From Cohnella zeiphila (GTDB lineage Bacteria; Bacillota; Bacilli; Paenibacillales; Paenibacillaceae): 64,000 nucleotides of DNA. The notes under the pieces were generated by a model. The model saw only the letters and a list, made by a program, of their open reading frames with translations, did no database searches and was not told the origin of the DNA. Positions 25,733-34,167 of the stretch are shown one piece after another; positions within the stretch are counted from its first letter, which is position 1, and every line of letters begins with the position of its first letter. Where the stretch lies: positions 174,081-238,080 of the forward strand of contig NZ_JACJVO010000012.1 in NCBI RefSeq assembly GCF_014212055.1. Reading direction: 5' to 3'. The translations under genes were made by a program, and so were the position numbers.

Positions 25733-27493
25733 ATGGCCACGTTAAGTTACATCAAGGACTATCCCAGACCGCAATTCGTCCGCCGCGAGTGGGTCAACCT
25801 GAACGGCGAATGGAGCTTCCGTTTCGACGACGACAACGTTGGGGAGAAGGCGAAATGGGCGGAGGGATTCGAGGGCACGCACAAGATTCAAGTGCCGTTC
25901 ACCTACGAGACGAAGGCGAGCGGCATCGGGATCGAGGAGTTCCATCCGCAGGTGTGGTACGGTCGATCGGTCATGATTCCGAAGGAGGCCGAGGGCAAGC
26001 GGGTGATTCTGCACTTCCAGGCGGTCGATTACGTAGCCAAGGTATGGGTGAACGGATCGAGGGTCGGCCGTCACCAGGGCGGCTACGCGGCGTTCTCTTT
26101 TGACATCACCTCATACGTGACGTTCGGAGCCGAGAACCGGATTGCGGTGAAGGCGGAGGACAGCAGCAGCTGCACGCAGCCTCGTGGCAAGCAGCGCTGG
26201 ACCCGGGACAACTTCGAATGCTTCTATGTTCAGACGACCGGCATCTGGCAGACCGTCTGGCTGGAATACGTGGAAGAGCAGCGGCTGGATTCCTTGAAAA
26301 TCACGCCGGACGTCGACCGCTCGTCCGTCCGCTTCGACTATGAAGTGAACGGAGCGGAGGCGGGCGGCGATCTGCGCCTCGAAGCGATCGTCACGCTGAA
26401 GGGCAAGCCCGTGAAGCGGGTCGGCCTTGCGATCGACCGCCCCTGTCTGACGGTCGAGGTCGATCTGGTGCACGAGGCGAACGGACCTTGGAAAAAGAGC
26501 CTCTGGGCTCCGGCTCACCCGAATCTGTACGACGTCGAGTTCGTGCTCTACTCCGGCGAGCGGGTCGTCGACCGGGTATTCTCCTACTTCGGAATGCGGA
26601 AAATCTCGATCGAGAACGGCAAAGTGCTGCTCAACAACGTTCCGCTTTATCAGCGCCTCATACTCGATCAAGGGTACTGGACGGATTCGCATCTGACGCC
26701 GCCGAGCGAAGAGGCCTTGATCGAGGACATCGACAAGATTCTGGAGATGGGCTACAACGGCGTCCGCAAGCACATGAAGATCGAGGACGCGCGATTCCTG
26801 TATTGGTGCGATGTGAAAGGGGTGCTCGTCTGGTCCGAGATGGCGGCGACCTTCGAATTCCATGACCGCGCCGTCGACACGTTCACGACCGAGTGGCTGG
26901 AGATCGTGCGTCAGCAGTACAATCATCCGAGCATCATCACCTGGGTTCCGTTCAACGAATCGTGGGGCATCCCCGCCGTTCTGCGGGACAAAAGGCAGCA
27001 AAAGTTTACCGAAGGAATCTACCATTTGACGAAGGCAATCGATCCGCATCGCCCTGTCATTACGAACGACGGCTGGGAGCACACCGTCTCGGATATCCTG
27101 ACGCTGCACGATTACGTGGAAACCGGCGAGGATTTCGCGGCGCGTTACGGAGATCTGGAAGCGATCCTGAGCCGGAAGACGACGTGCAACCGCTGGAAAT
27201 ACGCCCTGGCCGAAGGCTACGAATACCAAGGCCAGCCGATCATGATCACCGAATTCGGCGGCATCGCGTTCCGGTCGGACGCGGGATGGGGCTACGGCCG
27301 CCAAGTCGCCACCGAGGCAGAGTTCCTCGAGCGCTTCGAGGGCCTGACCCGCGCCATCCGCGGCATTGACGCGATCTGCGGCTACTGCTACACGCAGGTC
27401 GCCGACGTGCAGCAGGAGATCAACGGCCTGCTGACCGAGGACCGCAAGCCGAAGCTTCCGATCGAGCGCATTCGGGAGATCAATTTGAACTAA
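25733..27493 (+). CDS. GH2-family glycoside hydrolase
   Basis: 586 residues, shorter than E. coli LacZ (about 1020) and close to beta-glucuronidase length. Order: sugar-binding jelly roll (about 10-175), Ig-like domain (about 180-285), TIM barrel (about 290-586). The acid/base is Glu409 in WVPFNESWG and the nucleophile Glu507 in MITEFGG. No signal peptide. Downstream of the arabinofuranosidase by 27 bases. The substrate could be a beta-galactoside, beta-glucuronide or beta-L-arabinopyranoside; pairing with GH51 favours a plant arabinogalactan side chain, but sequence alone does not decide. Confidence 0.88.
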   Translation: MATLSYIKDYPRPQFVRREWVNLNGEWSFRFDDDNVGEKAKWAEGFEGTHKIQVPFTYETKASGIGIEEFHPQVWYGRSVMIPKEAEGKRVILHFQAVDYVAKVWVNGSRVGRHQGGYAAFSFDITSYVTFGAENRIAVKAEDSSSCTQPRGKQRWTRDNFECFYVQTTGIWQTVWLEYVEEQRLDSLKITPDVDRSSVRFDYEVNGAEAGGDLRLEAIVTLKGKPVKRVGLAIDRPCLTVEVDLVHEANGPWKKSLWAPAHPNLYDVEFVLYSGERVVDRVFSYFGMRKISIENGKVLLNNVPLYQRLILDQGYWTDSHLTPPSEEALIEDIDKILEMGYNGVRKHMKIEDARFLYWCDVKGVLVWSEMAATFEFHDRAVDTFTTEWLEIVRQQYNHPSIITWVPFNESWGIPAVLRDKRQQKFTEGIYHLTKAIDPHRPVITNDGWEHTVSDILTLHDYVETGEDFAARYGDLEAILSRKTTCNRWKYALAEGYEYQGQPIMITEFGGIAFRSDAGWGYGRQVATEAEFLERFEGLTRAIRGIDAICGYCYTQVADVQQEINGLLTEDRKPKLPIERIREINLN

Positions 27494-27546
27494 AGGGAAC
27501 GGGGCCGAGCCGCGGGTCGGCTGGGTTAAGGGAACTATGAACCGGG

Positions 27547-27574
27547 AAACTGCCGTTGCTGCGGCAGTTTTTTT
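27547..27574 (+). terminator. Rho-independent terminator of the arabinose-polymer operon
   Basis: AAACTGCCG and CGGCAGTTT form a nine-base stem with a six-base loop, followed by a run of seven or more T. It lies about 55 bases after the GH2 stop codon. From here to about 27900 the DNA is AT-rich and I see no gene in it. Confidence 0.9.
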
Positions 27575-27906
27575 GCCACTTTATTAATTTACCGCGTTAA
27601 TAACTAAGGAGAAGTCGTGTAAGCTCCTTCTTATCTGGCTCAATTTATTTGCAGTTATTTTACTGATCAAATAGTCCCTCTAAATCCTAAGTTTCAAAGA
27701 TTTAAACTAGTGATGTCGCAGAGGGTTTTTAGGTGAGAAAACGATTAAATAGAATATAACGTTTGAAGGAATCAAACGTTGTTTATAGCATCTCTTCCTG
27801 CCGTCGTAATGTGGAAATTTCGTCTCACTCGCTGGCCATATCAACCTTATCTATGGGTATATAGATGACTGTTTATTTGATGATGCAGCAAACTCCTTTT
27901 CATTCA

Positions 27907-27932
27907 AACAAAAAGAGACGCAATGCGCCTCT
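27907..27932 (-). terminator. Terminator of a probable antisense RNA
   Basis: On the minus strand AGAGGCGCA and TGCGTCTCT form a hairpin followed by TTTTTG. No protein gene on this strand ends here, so the natural client is an RNA transcribed across the small toxin gene, as in type I toxin-antitoxin loci. Confidence 0.55.
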
Positions 27933-28018
27933 CTATCGACAAAATATGATATAATTGGAAATACAACAGAATGGCTTGCAAGGGCGGTCGGCTAATCTCC
28001 CGGAAGGGAGGTGATGCC

Positions 28019-28102
28019 GTGGAGGTTAAGGACGCATTGACGCTAATGATTTCATTTGCGACTCTTGTCGTACTTATACTTTCATTCCATAAACGGAAAT
28101 AG
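28019..28102 (+). CDS. Hol-Tox family small membrane toxin (type I TA)
   Basis: 27-residue peptide reading MEVKDALTLMISFATLVVLI and then LSFHKRK, one hydrophobic helix with a basic end. This is the pattern of the Firmicutes putative holin-like toxins, relatives of TxpA/BsrG-type peptides. GTG start eight bases after AAGGGAGG. AGGGCGGTC near 27980 can pair with GACCGCCCT just after the stop (28102-28110), a long-range mRNA pairing often seen in type I toxin messages. A TATAAT at 27950-27955 is a possible -10 box. A minus-strand terminator upstream and a plus-strand one downstream complete the locus. Toxicity is inferred from family, not shown. Confidence 0.75.
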   Translation: MEVKDALTLMISFATLVVLILSFHKRK

Positions 28103-28184
28103 ACCGCCCTCGCCAAAGGATTCGGTCTAATTTCCTGACTGCATTCCCATTAAGCCTGCCGCCCTTAAAAGCGGCTGTTGTGGA

Positions 28185-28214
28185 GGAGTCGTGTTCGCAG
28201 CACGGCTCCTTTTT
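28185..28214 (+). terminator. Terminator of the small toxin mRNA
   Basis: GGAGTCGTG and CACGGCTCC pair around a short loop (one G-T pair), followed by TTTTT. A smaller hairpin (GCCGC/GCGGC at 28158-28174) lies just before it. The roughly 80-base untranslated tail after the toxin stop is typical for such mRNAs. Confidence 0.75.
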
Positions 28215-28238
28215 AAAGCGTTTTAAAGCCTGCATATA

Positions 28239-28793
28239 CTAGCACCAGTATATCATAATTACACCAAAACTACACCAATCAGTTATTTTTAAGTGGCTCT
28301 CGAGATGCTGGGCCAAAACGTAGGTAAGCGTGTCTACCGCCCCCTTCGAGATGCTGTAGCCGATCAGATTCGGGAAAGCGATTCGAGTCGCGGAGGAGGA
28401 AATGTTGATGATGCGGCCTTCGTCCTTCATGCGAGGCAACGCCTGCTGAATCAGGAAAAACGGCGCCTTGGCAAGAAGGTTCATCAGGTCGTCGAAGCTT
28501 TGCTCCGTCGTCTCTTCGATGGTGGCATACAGCCCGTTTCCGGCATTATTGACGGGAATGTCGAATCGATTATCGCCGATGCGCGCCTGAAGTTCTTCAT
28601 CCAAGGCGGCATACAATTGCTGAATGTTGTCCGTGACGCTCAAGTCCGCACCGATCGCAAAGGCGGAACCGCCGCTCCGCTCGATCTCATGTACCGCCTC
28701 TTCCGCCGCCCGGCGATTGCTTCCGTAATGTACGGCAACGACGGCGCCGTCCCGCGCCAATCGCAGCGCAATCCCGCGTCCGATTCCCCGGCT
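28239..28793 (-). pseudogene. Truncated short-chain dehydrogenase remnant
   Basis: An SDR fragment that has lost both ends. On the minus strand the frame opens immediately after a TGA (28794-28796) with SRGIGRGIALRLARDGAVVA, the second half of the glycine-rich cofactor motif, so the initiator Met and first beta strand are missing. NNAG, the catalytic Ser region (IINISSSATR) and YSISK are intact. After LAQHLESH the sequence turns into an unrelated tail ending at 28239, whereas a full SDR would run about 70 residues more. Lies between the toxin locus and the terminator of an intact SDR gene. Probably non-functional debris. Confidence 0.8.
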
Positions 28794-28815
28794 TCATAAA
28801 CGGGGCGCAGCAAAA

Positions 28816-28843
28816 AGAACGGCTTTCGCGAGAAAGCCGTTCT
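28816..28843 (-). terminator. Terminator of the SDR/Atu4866 operon
   Basis: A nearly perfect palindrome (AGAACGGCTTTC...GAAAGCCGTTCT) followed on the minus strand by TTTTTGC, 33 bases after the SDR stop codon. Confidence 0.88.
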
Positions 28844-28875
28844 AGAGGTATGCGTTATGCCTATGAGTCCGGCGT

Positions 28876-29613
28876 TTAGGATACCTGAGAGGTAGGCCGG
28901 ACGACAAGTTCGTTCACATCGACATCGGCCGGCTGCTCGATGGCATAAGCGATGGCGCGGGCGATGGCGGAAGCGGGGATGGCGTTGCGGCGATACTCCT
29001 TCATGAATTCCCTCGTTCCGTCGTCCGTGATGCTCTTGGCCAGCTCGGATTCGGTCACGCCCGGCGAGACGAGCGTCGCGCGGATGCCGCCTCCGGCCTC
29101 CTGCCGCAAGCCGTCGGTGATCGCCCGGACGGCATATTTGGTGGCGCAATATACCGCCGCAGTCGGGGTTACCGAATAGGCGCCGACGGAAGCGATATTG
29201 ACGAAATGACCGACCCCTTGCTCCTTCATAACCGGAAGCCCGGCGGCGATGCCGTGGAGGACGCCGCGGATATTGACGTCGATCATGCGGTTCCATTCGT
29301 CGACTTTCAAGGCTTCAAGCGGCGAGAGCGGCATGACGCCGGCGTTGTTCACGATGACGTCGAGGCGGCCGAATCGGTCCTGAGCCAGGCGGACGATCGC
29401 CCGCATCTGATCGAGTTCCGTCACGTCGAGCGGTTGAAGCTCGACCGAACCTTCCGCGGCGCGAATGTCGGAGGCTAACGCCTCCAACCGTTCCAGCCGT
29501 CTGGCGCCGATAACCACCTGAGCGCCTTGTTCGACGAGCAGACGCGCCGTCGCTTCGCCGATCCCGCTGCTCGCTCCCGTAATGACGATAACTTTTCCGC
29601 GAATACCGGACAT
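28876..29613 (-). CDS. Short-chain dehydrogenase/reductase
   Basis: 245 residues, classical SDR. Cofactor motif TGASSGIGEATA, NNAG, catalytic Ser in IASVGAYSV and YCATK with intact Tyr and Lys. The sequence resembles the YdfG/serine-dehydrogenase-like branch, so an alcohol or hydroxy acid substrate with NADP is likely. It starts three bases after the Atu4866-like stop, so the two are co-translated. A divergent AraC gene nearby is the likely regulator, an arrangement common for such SDR pairs. Confidence 0.9.
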   Translation of the reverse strand: MSGIRGKVIVITGASSGIGEATARLLVEQGAQVVIGARRLERLEALASDIRAAEGSVELQPLDVTELDQMRAIVRLAQDRFGRLDVIVNNAGVMPLSPLEALKVDEWNRMIDVNIRGVLHGIAAGLPVMKEQGVGHFVNIASVGAYSVTPTAAVYCATKYAVRAITDGLRQEAGGGIRATLVSPGVTESELAKSITDDGTREFMKEYRRNAIPASAIARAIAYAIEQPADVDVNELVVRPTSQVS

Positions 29614-29616
29614 GGA

Positions 29617-29886
29617 TCAGCTCTCCTTTTTCTCCCGATAAAATATCATTCCGCCGTGATAGAGCACCCCGTCCCGAAAATCGCCGTCGGCCATAAACCC
29701 CGTGTCGTCCACATATTCGATATGGTCGCCTTCCAGGGCGTAACTGCCTTGATAGGCGCTCTTGCTCTTGCGGTTCCCGCGGGCTTCGTCGTATCGTCCG
29801 TTCGGCAGCAGCTCCTGCCGGACATAACCGTCCCGGGTCACCCACATGCCGACGTAGGGATGCGGGTCTGCGTTGCCGTTCTTCAT
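29617..29886 (-). CDS. Atu4866-family small protein
   Basis: 89 residues matching the Atu4866 domain family: GMWVTRDGYVRQELLPNGRY, then SAYQGSYALEGDHIEYVDD and a conserved HHGG-like end (LYHGGMIFYRE). The family folds as a small beta barrel of unknown function, often beside SDR or AraC genes. The ATG at 29884-29886 follows GGAAGGAGAGG; the frame runs further upstream but lacks support. First gene of a two-gene operon with the SDR. Confidence 0.82.
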   Translation of the reverse strand: MKNGNADPHPYVGMWVTRDGYVRQELLPNGRYDEARGNRKSKSAYQGSYALEGDHIEYVDDTGFMADGDFRDGVLYHGGMIFYREKKES

Positions 29887-30029
29887 CTCATCCTCTCCTT
29901 CCGCGTTCGAACGCAGGTTTATTATGGCGCGCATCGCAAACGAGGCGGTAGCGGGAAGCTTCGATCCGATTGCCTAATCCTCCAAAACATTATAAAGTGG
30001 AGAGTGATCGGGAAAGAGAGGTGACGGAG

Positions 30030-30953
30030 ATGGACGTACATTCCGCTAAGCGGAGGGAAGAACTGGCGCAGCTGATCGAACGGCACTCGGAACGGGACGG
30101 TACGCATGAGACGGCGATTCCCGCCTTGCGCTTGATTCGCTCGTCTCAAGTGTCCGGGCCGGCGATCCATTCGGTTTACGAGCCGTCCCTGTGCGTCGTG
30201 GCCCAAGGCTCGAAGGTGGTTCTGCTGGGGACGGAAAGCTATCGGTACGATCCGGCCAGCTACTTGGCGGCCTCGGTCCATCTGCCGATCGCCGGGCAGG
30301 TCGCGGAGGCTTCGGCGGAAGCGCCGTATCTGTCCCTGCAGCTGCAATTCGACATGAATCAAATTCTCGAGGTCATTCAGGCTTCCGATCAAGCGGCCAA
30401 GCCGAGGCGGGAATCCGGACGCGGCCTGGTGGTCAGCCGGATGAACGATGCGCTTTACGAGGCCGTTCTAAGACTTGTCCGATTGCTGGATACTCCGAGC
30501 GACATTCCGGTGCTGGCTCCGTATGCGGCGCGCGAGATTATTTACCGGATGCTCCAGGATGAGCAGGGCGCCGACGTCAAGCAGTTCGCGTTAATCGGCA
30601 GCCATGCGCAGCGAATCGCGAAGGCGATCGAACGGATCGGCCGCGAGTTCGCGCTGCCCCTGCGCATTGATGAATTGGCCGCGGAGGCCGGGATGAGCGC
30701 CTCGTCCTTATTCAGTTACTTCAAGGAAGTGACGGCGATGAGTCCGATCCAGTACCAGAAGCGGCTGCGGCTGCAAGAGGCGCGCCGTCTGCTTCTCTCC
30801 GCGGCGATGGAAGCGGCGGATGTCGCGTTCCAGGTCGGCTACGAGAGCCCTTCGCACTTCAACCGCGAATATGCGCGGATGTTCGGGCATCCTCCGATTC
30901 GGGACGCTCGGCGTTTAAGGGATGAGCTGCATGCGGGGAAGACGCGGACCTAG
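30030..30953 (+). CDS. AraC-family regulator (AraC_N type)
   Basis: 307 residues. The N-terminal AraC_N domain shows the typical PSLCVVAQGSKVVLLGTES and YLAASVHLPIAGQV. The C-terminal helix-turn-helix pair includes LPLRIDELAAEAGMSASSLF and VAFQVGYESPSHFNREYARM. ATG at 30030 follows GAGAGGTGA. It diverges from the Atu4866/SDR operon 143 bases away, so it probably controls it. The inducer is unknown. Confidence 0.92.
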   Translation: MDVHSAKRREELAQLIERHSERDGTHETAIPALRLIRSSQVSGPAIHSVYEPSLCVVAQGSKVVLLGTESYRYDPASYLAASVHLPIAGQVAEASAEAPYLSLQLQFDMNQILEVIQASDQAAKPRRESGRGLVVSRMNDALYEAVLRLVRLLDTPSDIPVLAPYAAREIIYRMLQDEQGADVKQFALIGSHAQRIAKAIERIGREFALPLRIDELAAEAGMSASSLFSYFKEVTAMSPIQYQKRLRLQEARRLLLSAAMEAADVAFQVGYESPSHFNREYARMFGHPPIRDARRLRDELHAGKTRT

Positions 30954-31010
30954 GCAGGGCATGCATATTCGGATACAGTAATGACTCCACCATAACGTAG
31001 GGGGAATGGC

Positions 31011-31880
31011 ATGAATCGATTCGATTATTCGTTTGACGGCGTGGCTTTTCAGCTCCGGGAGCCGCACGATATGGAATGGCTGCGCTCGCTTGGCAAAGTG
31101 TTCTGCGTGTTCGACCAGCAGGATTCCGGCAATATCGCCTTCGGAATCGAGAAGGACGGCAAGAGGTCGTTCGTGAAATATGCGGGAGCCCGGCCGATGG
31201 ATTACGTGGGGGATCCGCAAGAAGCAGTAGCGCGTTTGACCGAGGCGATTCCGCTGTATTCGGCTTTGCAGCATCCGCACCTGATCCGGCTGACCGATCA
31301 CTTCCGCACCGGGAGCGGGCACGCCGCCGTCTTCGACTGGTTCGACGGGGAATGCCTGCACTCGCACTGGTCCTTCGCGGGACCGGCCAAGTATAACCAC
31401 CCTGATTCTCCGTTTTACAAGTTCAAGCATTTGCCCCTCGAGAAACGGTTACAGGCACTGGACGCGATCTTTTCCTTTCACGTGCATGTAGAGTCCCAAG
31501 GTTACGTAGCCGTCGATTTTTACGACGGGAGCATTCTCTACGATTTCTCCAACGATGTCACGAGGATCTGCGATATTGATTTCTATCGGAGAGCGCCCTC
31601 CGTCAACGAGATGGGGGAAAATTTCTGGGGCGCCAAACGCTCGAAAGCGCCGGAAGAGTTCGAGCTGGGGGCTCCGATCGACGCCCGAACGAATGTGTTC
31701 ACCATGGGAGCCGTCGCATTCGGTCTGCTGGGCGGGGAGACGGACCGCTCCTTCGCCAAGTGGGAGGCGGGAAGTCCGCTCTACGAAGTCGCTTTGCGGG
31801 CGGTGAGGGAGGATCGAGCGCTTCGGTATGGGAGCGTTCGAGCGTTCAAGTCCGCGTGGGAGGAGGCGAGGGGCAAGTAA
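31011..31880 (+). CDS. Degenerate Ser/Thr protein kinase-like protein
   Basis: 289 residues with a protein-kinase fold but altered motifs. A lysine (Lys56, FVKYAG) fits the ATP-binding lysine. The catalytic loop reads VAVDFYDGSILY, where HRD is replaced by AVD and the usual Asn five residues on is Ser174. ICDIDFY takes the DFG place, and an APE (213-215) and a TNVFTMG segment fit the activation-loop end and helix F. The glycine-rich loop is poorly formed. It may be a low-activity kinase, a small-molecule kinase or a pseudokinase. Not clearly in an operon; the next gene converges. Confidence 0.7.
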   Translation: MNRFDYSFDGVAFQLREPHDMEWLRSLGKVFCVFDQQDSGNIAFGIEKDGKRSFVKYAGARPMDYVGDPQEAVARLTEAIPLYSALQHPHLIRLTDHFRTGSGHAAVFDWFDGECLHSHWSFAGPAKYNHPDSPFYKFKHLPLEKRLQALDAIFSFHVHVESQGYVAVDFYDGSILYDFSNDVTRICDIDFYRRAPSVNEMGENFWGAKRSKAPEEFELGAPIDARTNVFTMGAVAFGLLGGETDRSFAKWEAGSPLYEVALRAVREDRALRYGSVRAFKSAWEEARGK

Positions 31881-31894
31881 CGGATGCCATCAGA

Positions 31895-31926
31895 AGAAGT
31901 CCGTACCCGATGCGGGACGGACTTCT
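31895..31926. terminator. Hairpin between convergent kinase-like and TetR genes
   Basis: AGAAGTCCGT pairs with ACGGACTTCT, with an inner CCC/GGG extension. On the minus strand it continues TTCTG, so it may end the TetR transcript; on the plus strand there is no T-run. Confidence 0.55.
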
Positions 31927-31936
31927 GACAACGCCA

Positions 31937-32542
31937 TTACCCCGGCTGGCTTCGGTAAACCAGCGGCAAGAAGATCACATCCACGATCTCCACGATCGTC
32001 TCGTCCGGAATCGGCTCATGGGTCAGGATGACCTCCTGCCGAAGCAGGTCCGTTGGCAGCGCGATAATTCGCGGGTGCAGCTCGGCCGTTTGAATTTCCC
32101 CTCTTTGTTCGGCCCGCTTCAGAATCGTCTTGATCGCAAAGCCCCTTTCTTTCCCCTGGTGATTGATGAATCGGGCCAGCGGAAGGCCGTCGAGGTCCGC
32201 CAAGAGGCCGCGAACGATATCCGGCTTCACCTCTTTGAACGGATGCTGGCGAAGCAGCGATAGGCAATCGCCTCGAAGCTCCCCGGTGTCGGGAATCTTT
32301 TCTCCCTCAAAGTAAGGGCTCCGGAACAGGACCGCCGCGCGCACCAACTCCGCCCGGTTCGGCCAACGCCGATAGATGACCGTTTTGCTCGTACGGGCGC
32401 GGTCGGCCACCCCCTCGATCGTCAGATTCGCGTAGCCGGCAGCCGACAGCTCGTCCCATGCCGCCTGCAAGATCGCCTCTTCCAGCTGTTTTCCCCGGCG
32501 TCTCGTTCCTGTCGACTCTCCATCGGGTTTCGTATCGGGCAT
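31937..32542 (-). CDS. TetR-family repressor
   Basis: 201 residues. The N-terminal helix-turn-helix (about 18-65) reads ILQAAWDELSAAGYANLTIE followed by VADRARTSKTVIYRRWPNRA, a clear TetR signature. The C-terminal ligand domain is of the TetR_C_16-like type. ATG with TTTTGGAGG upstream. Diverges from a DHA2 efflux gene with an inverted repeat between them, so it is almost certainly that gene's local repressor. Confidence 0.93.
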   Translation of the reverse strand: MPDTKPDGESTGTRRRGKQLEEAILQAAWDELSAAGYANLTIEGVADRARTSKTVIYRRWPNRAELVRAAVLFRSPYFEGEKIPDTGELRGDCLSLLRQHPFKEVKPDIVRGLLADLDGLPLARFINHQGKERGFAIKTILKRAEQRGEIQTAELHPRIIALPTDLLRQEVILTHEPIPDETIVEIVDVIFLPLVYRSQPG

Positions 32543-32561
32543 GATGATCCTCCAAAATAAA

Positions 32562-32617
32562 ATACGTTGCGTTTCTTATAATCCTATTTTATCATAAAAA
32601 TAAGAAACTTAACGTAT
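32562..32617. promoter_or_regulatory. TetR operator: long inverted repeat in the divergent promoter region
   Basis: ATACGTTGCGTTTCTTAT (32562-32579) and ATAAGAAACTTAACGTAT (32600-32617) are inverted copies differing at two central bases, separated by 20 AT-rich bases. They occupy the 107-base gap between tetR and the efflux gene. The arrangement would let one repressor control both promoters. Confidence 0.8.
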
Positions 32618-32649
32618 CTTATCCGGCGAGAGAGGAGACGATTTGCTCG

Positions 32650-34080
32650 ATGAAAAGCAGCGATGAGGCCCGGGAGGGCGCTGCGGGAGAAAAGCTGGAT
32701 CCGACGCTCGTGAAGATGGTCTGGATCTTCCTGGCGGGAATCTTGGCTCCCTTGTTCGATACGACCATTATGAATGTCTCCATCGATACGCTCGGCCATG
32801 CGTTCGATGCTTCGGTGTCCTCGATCCAATGGGTCATGACCGGCTACTTGCTGGCGCTCGGGATCGTCATTCCGATCAACGGCTGGGCAATGGAACGATT
32901 CGGCGGGAAAAGAATGTGGCTGTTCGCGCTCCTTTTGTTTCTGGCGGGGTCGGTTCTGTCCAGCCTCTCCTGGAACATCGGCAGCCTGATCGCGTTCCGC
33001 GCGGTTCAGGGGGTGGGCGGAGGTTTGATGCTGCCGATCATGCAGACGATGATCGTTCAGAGGGCCGGCGGGCAGAAATTAGGCAAGCTGATGGCCGTCG
33101 CCGGGCTGCCGGCGCTGATCGGTCCGATCATCGGCCCAGTGTTGGGCGGACTGATCGTCGACCATTTAAGCTGGCGTTGGATTTTCTTGGTCAATATCCC
33201 GATTTGCCTGATCGCCTTGATCTGGGCATGGTTCGGACTGCCGAAGGATGCGGACGCGAAGCTCGGCCGGCGTTTGGACGTCACGGGTCTGGCGCTGATC
33301 TCGCCCTCCATGGTTCTGGTGATTTACGGCCTTGCGCAGGTAGGGACGCAGCATGGCTTTCTTCACCCCGGCGTATGGATACCGCTTGCCGGCGGCGCGA
33401 TTCTTTTGGCGCTGTTTGCGATTCATGCGTTGAAGAAGGCGGATGCCTCCATCGTGGATCTCCGCTTGTTTAAGGTCCGCGCCTTTACGGCCTCATCCGT
33501 CCTTCTGTTTCTGTCCGGCCTCTCCACGTATGGCGCCATGCTGCTGCTGCCGCTTTATTATCAGCAGGTACGAGGGGAGAGCGTGCTGACCGCCGGATTA
33601 TGGATGGCTCCGCAAGGCATCGGGATGCTCCTGACCCGGTCCTGGGCCGGCAAATGGACGGACCGGATCGGAGCGCGTCCGGTCGTGCTGGCGGGAACCC
33701 TGCTGACCGTGCTCGGGACTTTGCCGTTTACTTGGGCGGGCGTTCAGACGAGCCACGTTCTTCTCGGCGCGGCGCTCATCGTGCGGGGGGCCGGGCTTGG
33801 CGCGGTGTTCCTGCCCGTCATGGCCGCGTCCTACCATGGGCTCGGAAAAGCCCAAATTCCGCACGCCAGCACGGCGACGAGAATCATCCAGCAGATTGGC
33901 GGCGCTTTTGGCTCCTCCGTACTGGCCATCCTCTTGCAGAATCAGCTTGCCGGTCATTCGGCTTCTGATATCTTGGGGAGAGCCGACGCTTTTCAGCATA
34001 CGTTCTGGTGGTCGCTGGGCTTTACGGTAGGGGGACTGATTCCGGCGGCTCTCCTGCCTCGCATCGCCAAGCGGAGCTAG
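32650..34080 (+). CDS. DHA2-family MFS multidrug efflux transporter (EmrB/LmrB-like)
   Basis: 476 residues, about 14 membrane helices. Motif LFDTTIMNVSIDTLG in TM1 and the loop-2 pattern GWAMERFGGKRMW are typical of DHA2 drug:H+ antiporters. PIIGPVLGGLIVDHLSWRWIF is motif C and the following segment. ATG start after AGAGGAGA. Drug specificity cannot be read from sequence. Repressed, by inference, by the divergent TetR protein. Confidence 0.92.
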   Translation: MKSSDEAREGAAGEKLDPTLVKMVWIFLAGILAPLFDTTIMNVSIDTLGHAFDASVSSIQWVMTGYLLALGIVIPINGWAMERFGGKRMWLFALLLFLAGSVLSSLSWNIGSLIAFRAVQGVGGGLMLPIMQTMIVQRAGGQKLGKLMAVAGLPALIGPIIGPVLGGLIVDHLSWRWIFLVNIPICLIALIWAWFGLPKDADAKLGRRLDVTGLALISPSMVLVIYGLAQVGTQHGFLHPGVWIPLAGGAILLALFAIHALKKADASIVDLRLFKVRAFTASSVLLFLSGLSTYGAMLLLPLYYQQVRGESVLTAGLWMAPQGIGMLLTRSWAGKWTDRIGARPVVLAGTLLTVLGTLPFTWAGVQTSHVLLGAALIVRGAGLGAVFLPVMAASYHGLGKAQIPHASTATRIIQQIGGAFGSSVLAILLQNQLAGHSASDILGRADAFQHTFWWSLGFTVGGLIPAALLPRIAKRS

Positions 34081-34106
34081 ATTCTCAGCGCCAACCCGAT
34101 AAGAAA

Positions 34107-34150
34107 AGGGGATGCCCCGAGGCCTGTTACGGCCTGCAAGGGCATCCCCT
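34107..34150 (-). terminator. Terminator of the GH87-like gene (possibly bidirectional)
   Basis: AGGGGATGCCC and GGGCATCCCCT pair around a 22-base loop that itself contains AGGCC/GGCCT. On the minus strand TTTTCTT follows. It lies between the convergent efflux and glucanase genes. Confidence 0.8.
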
Positions 34151-34167
34151 CGTTCAATGCCATCCTC

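Noticed and set aside
24181..26103. A 640-codon frame spanning the GH51 and GH2 genes
   Set aside because: It is very Arg-rich, crosses the junction of two well-supported enzymes and lacks any recognisable domain.
27904..28116. A 70-codon minus-strand frame over the small toxin
   Set aside because: It has no RBS or homologous pattern. The minus strand here more likely gives an antisense RNA.
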